Positions 60,101-64,000 of a stretch of DNA of 64,000 nt are shown piece after piece. The DNA lies in contig NC_069135.1 in NCBI RefSeq assembly GCF_026914265.1, forward strand, positions 10,762,887-10,826,886. Reading direction: 5' to 3'. Origin of the DNA: Mya arenaria. Lineage: Eukaryota; Mollusca; Bivalvia; Myida; Myidae. The stretch's first letter is position 1, and the number at the start of each line of letters is the position of its first letter. The notes beneath the pieces were generated by a model that made no database searches, had not been told where the DNA came from, and saw only the letters and a list, made by a program, of their open reading frames with translations. The position numbers and the translations under genes were made by a program.

Positions 60101-62031
60101 AAACTTGACTTGGAGGTTGGGCCTGACCAGTAGATGACCATTATTGATTTTAGGGGTCATTGGGTCAAAGGTCACAGTGTCCTTGAAGTCATACTCGACA
60201 ATTTCTGAACCTATGGTCATCAATCATGACATGGAGGCTGGGCCTGACCAGTAGTTGAACCCTGTTGATTTTAAGGTCATCGGGTCAATGTCACGGTGAC
60301 CTTGAGTGCGAAAATGTTGTTCGAGCGATAATTCGATAGTGCCTGCACCAATGTTCACAATTAGCACTTAAACTTGACTTTAGGGTTGGGCCTGCCCTGT
60401 AGATGACCCATTTTGATTTAGGGTTCATCGGGTCAAAGGTCAAGGTCACAGTGACCTTGAACGCAAAGAGCTTGTTTATGTGATAACTTGACAATGTCTG
60501 CATCCATTGCCCTCAAATTTGACATTTAGGATGGGTGTGGCCAGTTGATGACCCCTATGGATTTTGAGGTCATATAGTCAAAGGTCATGGTCATAACTCA
60601 TATTCATCATTAGAATTGCGTCATATTTACTTATTCCCTGCTGCTAAGAGGATACATTTTTGTCTGCAAATATTAGTCACCAACTGAACATGATTAAAAA
60701 CTGTACTTACTGTCCTCACACTTTGAATGATCATAATCTTAAAAACTGCCTCAAAGGCATCCAATGTCAATGACAAATCAGCTTTTATTTCGGTCCATGC
60801 ATATTTCATTAAATTGTCCAAATACTCGTGACTGGGGTGGGGGCATAATGTTTGACAAACATCGCTTGTTGTTTAACGACTTGGTAACATATACATGTAT
60901 CTCGTTAAAAGACTTACACGTATCTCGTTTTAACGTCTTACACGTATCTCTTTTAAATGACTTACACGTATCTCGTTAACACTACTTCATGTATCTCGTT
61001 TTAACGTCTAACATGTATTTCGTTTGAACGTCTAACGCGTATCTCGTTAACACGACTTCACTTATCTCATTAATACGACATACACGTATCTCTTTAAAAC
61101 GACTTACATGTAGCTCGTTTTAACGTCATAAACGTATCTCGTTAATACGATTTCATGTATCTCGTTAAAACAACTTCACGTATCTCATTAAAACGACTTC
61201 ACATATCTCGTTACAACGACTTAGAAACTCGTTACAACGACTCACGTATCTCGTTTAAACGATTAAGTATCTCGTTAAAACAATTAAGTATCTCGTTTAA
61301 ACGACTGAAGTATCTTTTTAAAATGGCATAATTAGCCATTCAGAATCTCATTATAACGATCCCCTCTCGCTAATCCAAATAAGTCATTATGCTGTTTTAA
61401 CGAGCGAGAAACGGAATTCGTTTTAACGAGATACCTTATTTATGTCGTTTTAACGAGTTACTAAGTCGTAAGCGAGATACGTTAGTCGTTTAAAAGAGAT
61501 ATTAAGTAGTTTTGACGAGATACATAAGTCATTTACACCAGCTAATGAGTCGCTTTAAAGAGTTAAATATGTCATACGAGATACGCTAGTCGTTTTAAAG
61601 GGATAAGAAATAACACGTTTGGTTTGTCACTTCTACGCCACCGTACACCCGACTTTTAATTCTAGGCATATTTTCTTCGACGATGTGAAAGGAAAGAGAC
61701 GATGCAAAGATTGAAGGTCGAGGATGAAACATTGAAAGTAAGTTTGTCATAATATAAAGTATGTTTATATGTACATTCGCTTAGTATTCACTCGTTGTAC
61801 GTACTATTTTTTTCTTTCATCAATTATGGCTGTAGCATATTTTCATGAATTTTAATAAATCCGATACTTACTCACCAGGACTACGCCGTTCGTCTATTTG
61901 ATGATTTTTTGGAATCTGACATGTCCCGCCTGTTTCACCCAGAGCCCGGTCTGGAGCGCCACAAGATGACGAATGGTGCTCGCTGTATTTGCATTCAAGT
62001 TGAAGAATCACTGGATCTTGACAAGTTGTAG
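54187..62031 (+). CDS. TIR-domain protein with two membrane spans, 7 coding exons
   Basis: Exons: 54187-54622, 55809-55930, 58602-58916, 59057-59140, 59384-59428, 61666-61737 and 61879-62031. All junctions are GT-AG and phase-consistent, giving 408 aa. Residues 16-143 form a TIR domain: box 1 FHLFVCYI (17-24), box 2 RDFTPG (50-55), and SPYAVHEL with Glu89 where TIR domains keep a conserved glutamate. Two hydrophobic segments follow (about 216-236 and 256-276), separated by only about 20 residues, then a Cys cluster (CCCADCLSC) and a basic stretch (KRARKRK, near 305-311). The C-terminal 130 aa resemble nothing I know. The predicted topology is a membrane hairpin with both ends in the cytosol, so it lacks a sizeable ectodomain, unlike Toll-like receptors. 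Start chosen at ACGATGG; the frame is open upstream but has no other ATG. The 45-bp exon 5 is the least certain. The role in immune signalling is inferred from the TIR domain and its divergent partner. Confidence 0.87.
55931..55976. repeat. (CCGT/CTGT)n microsatellite after TIR exon 2
   Basis: A tetranucleotide run starts about 7 bp after the donor of exon 55809-55930 (GTGATCCGTC). Confidence 0.85.
56030..58130 (-). mobile_element. Degenerate LINE (non-LTR retrotransposon), antisense in TIR-gene intron 2
   Basis: The minus strand encodes a reverse transcriptase: NDYRGITLMSCLAKIY, a stretch with FGFRKDFSTTDAIFCLK, and the catalytic YADDMVILAE, in one 435-codon frame (56532-57839). Upstream, 57880-58110 continues in another frame (EEITIQEVTDAIRNHYRCKA...DLFNLIFS), with some sequence lost at the join. 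Downstream, a frameshift near 56550 leads into RISCHSLRIETGLYGRNRI (56311-56562), typical of the C-terminal region of these polyproteins. No ORF1 or endonuclease is seen, so the copy is 5' truncated and dead. The clade is not determined. It is bounded on the left by an ATAATATAATAG-type A/T tract. Confidence 0.85.
59594..59608. promoter_or_regulatory. Perfect estrogen-response-element-type palindrome (1)
   Basis: AGGTCACAGTGACCT is two AGGTCA half-sites inverted with a 3-bp spacer, the exact consensus for estrogen-receptor-type dimers. It occurs within the array at 59440-60600. Function is not implied by the match alone. Confidence 0.5.
59732..59746. promoter_or_regulatory. Perfect estrogen-response-element-type palindrome (2)
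   Basis: Same 15-bp palindrome in the next unit of the array. Confidence 0.5.
60443..60457. promoter_or_regulatory. Perfect estrogen-response-element-type palindrome (3)
   Basis: Same 15-bp palindrome. It is preceded by GGGTCAAAGGTCA, a direct repeat with 1-bp spacing as used by RXR/HNF4-type receptors. Confidence 0.5.
60872..61611. repeat. Array of ~23-bp units that reverses orientation
   Basis: Up to about 61325 the units read ACGTATCTCGTTAAAACGAC. From about 61410 onward they read the other way (GTCGTTTTAACGAGATACGT). A turnaround of roughly 85 bp contains TAACGATCCCCTCTCGC. It lies in the intron just before TIR exon 6. Confidence 0.85.
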
Positions 62032-62781
62032 ATATTCGATATCATGATCCAACGTTTGTGAACTATGTCTTCGTGAAATGCATTGCTACATAGTGAAACG
62101 AAAAGTAAAATATAATGTGTAAATATTGTTTACAATGCGCAGTAGGAATATTACTTCTTATTGCATGCTTTCGGTGGTTTATCGAAACACCCAAAAGTAA
62201 ATATTTCACTCTGTTCAAATGTAGTTGTTGCTGCTTACTCTGTGCAACAAATTGCTTTCTTAGAATGAAACCAACAATTACCCTTTATATGAATGTTTAT
62301 TTTCCAATATAGCCACGTTCAAGATAAACCTATTCCATAAATGTTTCATCCGTTCAACTGTTTACAAATATGTAATACTTTCACATTTGTCCTGAGAACT
62401 AAAAACAACCAATCTTTTAACACTACAAATGTATGAACAAATTTGTATTTTGTATCCATTATGTGTAGAAATAACTGACTAATTGTATTGTTAGGAATCT
62501 TTCAAAATTTGTATTTAATGCTATGACAAAACATACTCTTGCTATCTGCTTCTTGATTTGGTGTAATGTATTCCTTTATCAATGTTATATATATATGTAT
62601 CTTGTCTAGCTTAAACTAATACTTGTCAGTTATTAATGTGTTTAATTGTTGATTTTGATGAGGCCAATTGTGTATATATTATGATGGTTGTGGCCAAAGC
62701 GGGCATTTATTCGCCAATACTAAACTGCTGAGATTAAGCATCTTGCTATGAACTGAACTCTTTGAAATAAACGTGAATAAA
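62032..62781 (+). terminator. 3' UTR of the TIR gene with two AATAAA signals
   Basis: No further reading frame follows the TIR stop at 62031. Two AATAAA hexamers lie at 62766-62771 and 62776-62781, suitable as polyadenylation signals for a 3' UTR of about 750 nt. Confidence 0.5.
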
Positions 62782-64000
62782 TTGAAGCAAACAACCACAT
62801 TATAATGTTAAGCATTCAAAATACTATAGCAACGACGTATCTTGGCAAGCCTCGTTACTGGCTTACCGACGCGCCCTCGTGTCCAATATTTCGAAGGTGA
62901 AATGTACTAATATTTTCCGCAAAACGCCCTGCGAGAGGGTTGGAATGAATCTATCTTAAACGAGCGGCCATGGTAGATGCTTCTGCCACTTCAGCTAATC
63001 GAAATAAATTTAAAACTTTTTAATGTATTTTTTTGCAAAGTACATATTCACAAAATATTTTGATTCATGGCAGAAAAACATTCAATTTTAAACACAGTTA
63101 ATCACCCTTCACTTGGTGGTATGCAGTATGTAAATCCCGATCGCTTTTAAAATTATTATTTCTAACTAAAAATAAATTGATAATCCGTTGTGCTGTAAAG
63201 GGGAATCAAATCAATCAAAATCAGCTTTTTAAATTGAAAGAGTTGCTTCACTTTATTCGAAAAATCTTAAAAAAACAATATTCATTATCCATTGTATTAA
63301 ATGAGTACGATTAAAACTATAAATAACATTTCTTATAATTAACCAAAACATGTCAGAACCAGATCACTCAAATATACCATGTCTGCATAAGAGAGAAACA
63401 AAATAACAATGTAATACCGGATTTGGCAACGAAAGTTCTTTCTACATGTAGAACGGTTACAGTTACATGCAATTATATAGTACAAGATACACATGTGTCA
63501 TTCAATGTACTTGTTATTTCTTACATACTAGTATATTATTGTTTTCATAATATCGATAGTATATCGTCAATAGTAATATATATCACTTCAGTTTTATAAT
63601 ATGTATTATTTATTATGTACGTATGTTAAAACTAAACATGATAAACGATGTTGTTTCTTTTAAAACTCGAGTTAGCTGGAGTTGTTATAAAAAGACAGAC
63701 ACTTAATATTAACGTTTTAAAAAATAATCACAGATCAATCACGAAATCATTAAACATGGAAAACGAAGCTGAAAACTAGCACAGCAATTTGGCTAGAACA
63801 ATGTAAACAAAGCAAATTTAAATGATGTGCCTCATCATTTTACTCAATGACATAATAAAAGATGCTGATACGTAGATCAGCTTCTTACTTCTCATAAAAC
63901 ATGCAATAGTGCTTCAATACTTTCCTATCCCGCATTTCTGTTGCGTCAATATAGATCAAGCTAAGTCGGAATGACTTTCCACATCTTTTACACACATGAC
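62782..64000. other. Right end of window, no gene recognised
   Basis: AT-rich sequence after the TIR gene's polyadenylation signals. No coding or repeat structure that I can support. Confidence 0.3.

Larger units (their letters stand above)
59440..60600 (+). repeat. Tandem repeat rich in nuclear-receptor half-sites
   Basis: About eight degenerate copies, 120-160 bp apart, of a unit with GGTTGGGCCTGACCAGTAGA, TGACCCCTATTGATTTTGGG and GGTCAAAGGTCAAGGTCACA. It lies in the intron between TIR-gene exons 5 and 6. The unit resembles a repeat that I recall as dispersed in bivalves. Confidence 0.8.

Overview
The window looks like nuclear DNA of a mollusc, most likely a bivalve. It is AT-rich, its genes are split into many short exons with GT-AG introns, and it is crowded with miniature inverted-repeat elements (MITEs), LINE and hAT debris and minisatellites. 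A TIR-domain gene and a long cysteine-rich receptor gene fit the enlarged innate-immune repertoires known in bivalves. The species assignment is inference.

Three intact-looking genes can be assembled exon by exon, with every splice phase agreeing. (1) 17980 down to 3191, minus strand, 11 coding exons, 453 aa: a single-pass type II membrane protein with a HIT-superfamily enzyme domain of the Ap4A phosphorylase / galactose-1-phosphate uridylyltransferase type. Its introns hold a 4.2 kb satellite of 25-bp units, a 57-bp minisatellite and partial tandem copies of the exon carrying the catalytic histidines. (2) 54036 down to 48997, minus strand, 4 exons, 940 aa: a signal peptide, a very long cysteine-rich ectodomain, one membrane span and a short acidic tail without a kinase or adaptor domain. 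(3) 54187 up to 62031, plus strand, 7 exons, 408 aa: an N-terminal TIR domain, two membrane spans and a basic cytoplasmic C-terminus.

Genes 2 and 3 are head to head, with 150 bp between their start codons. That gap carries an interferon-response-like element fused to a Rel/NF-kB site. I infer a co-induced pair in which the receptor could bind outside the cell and the TIR protein signal inside. This is the best candidate here for an undescribed system.

The middle of the window (20-46 kb) is mostly repeats. It holds two TIR elements with 5-bp target duplications, one carrying exon-like pieces. It also holds a dead hAT transposon interrupted by a Mutator-like MITE, a second copy of that MITE at 41.4 kb, and an inverted duplication with 1.17 kb arms bordered by a perfect 112-bp palindrome. 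Minisatellites of 32/35 bp and 64 bp and a broken rolling-stone-family gene at 39.4-40.6 kb complete it. The TIR gene's introns hold an antisense LINE remnant, a repeat array rich in nuclear-receptor sites and an array that reverses orientation halfway.
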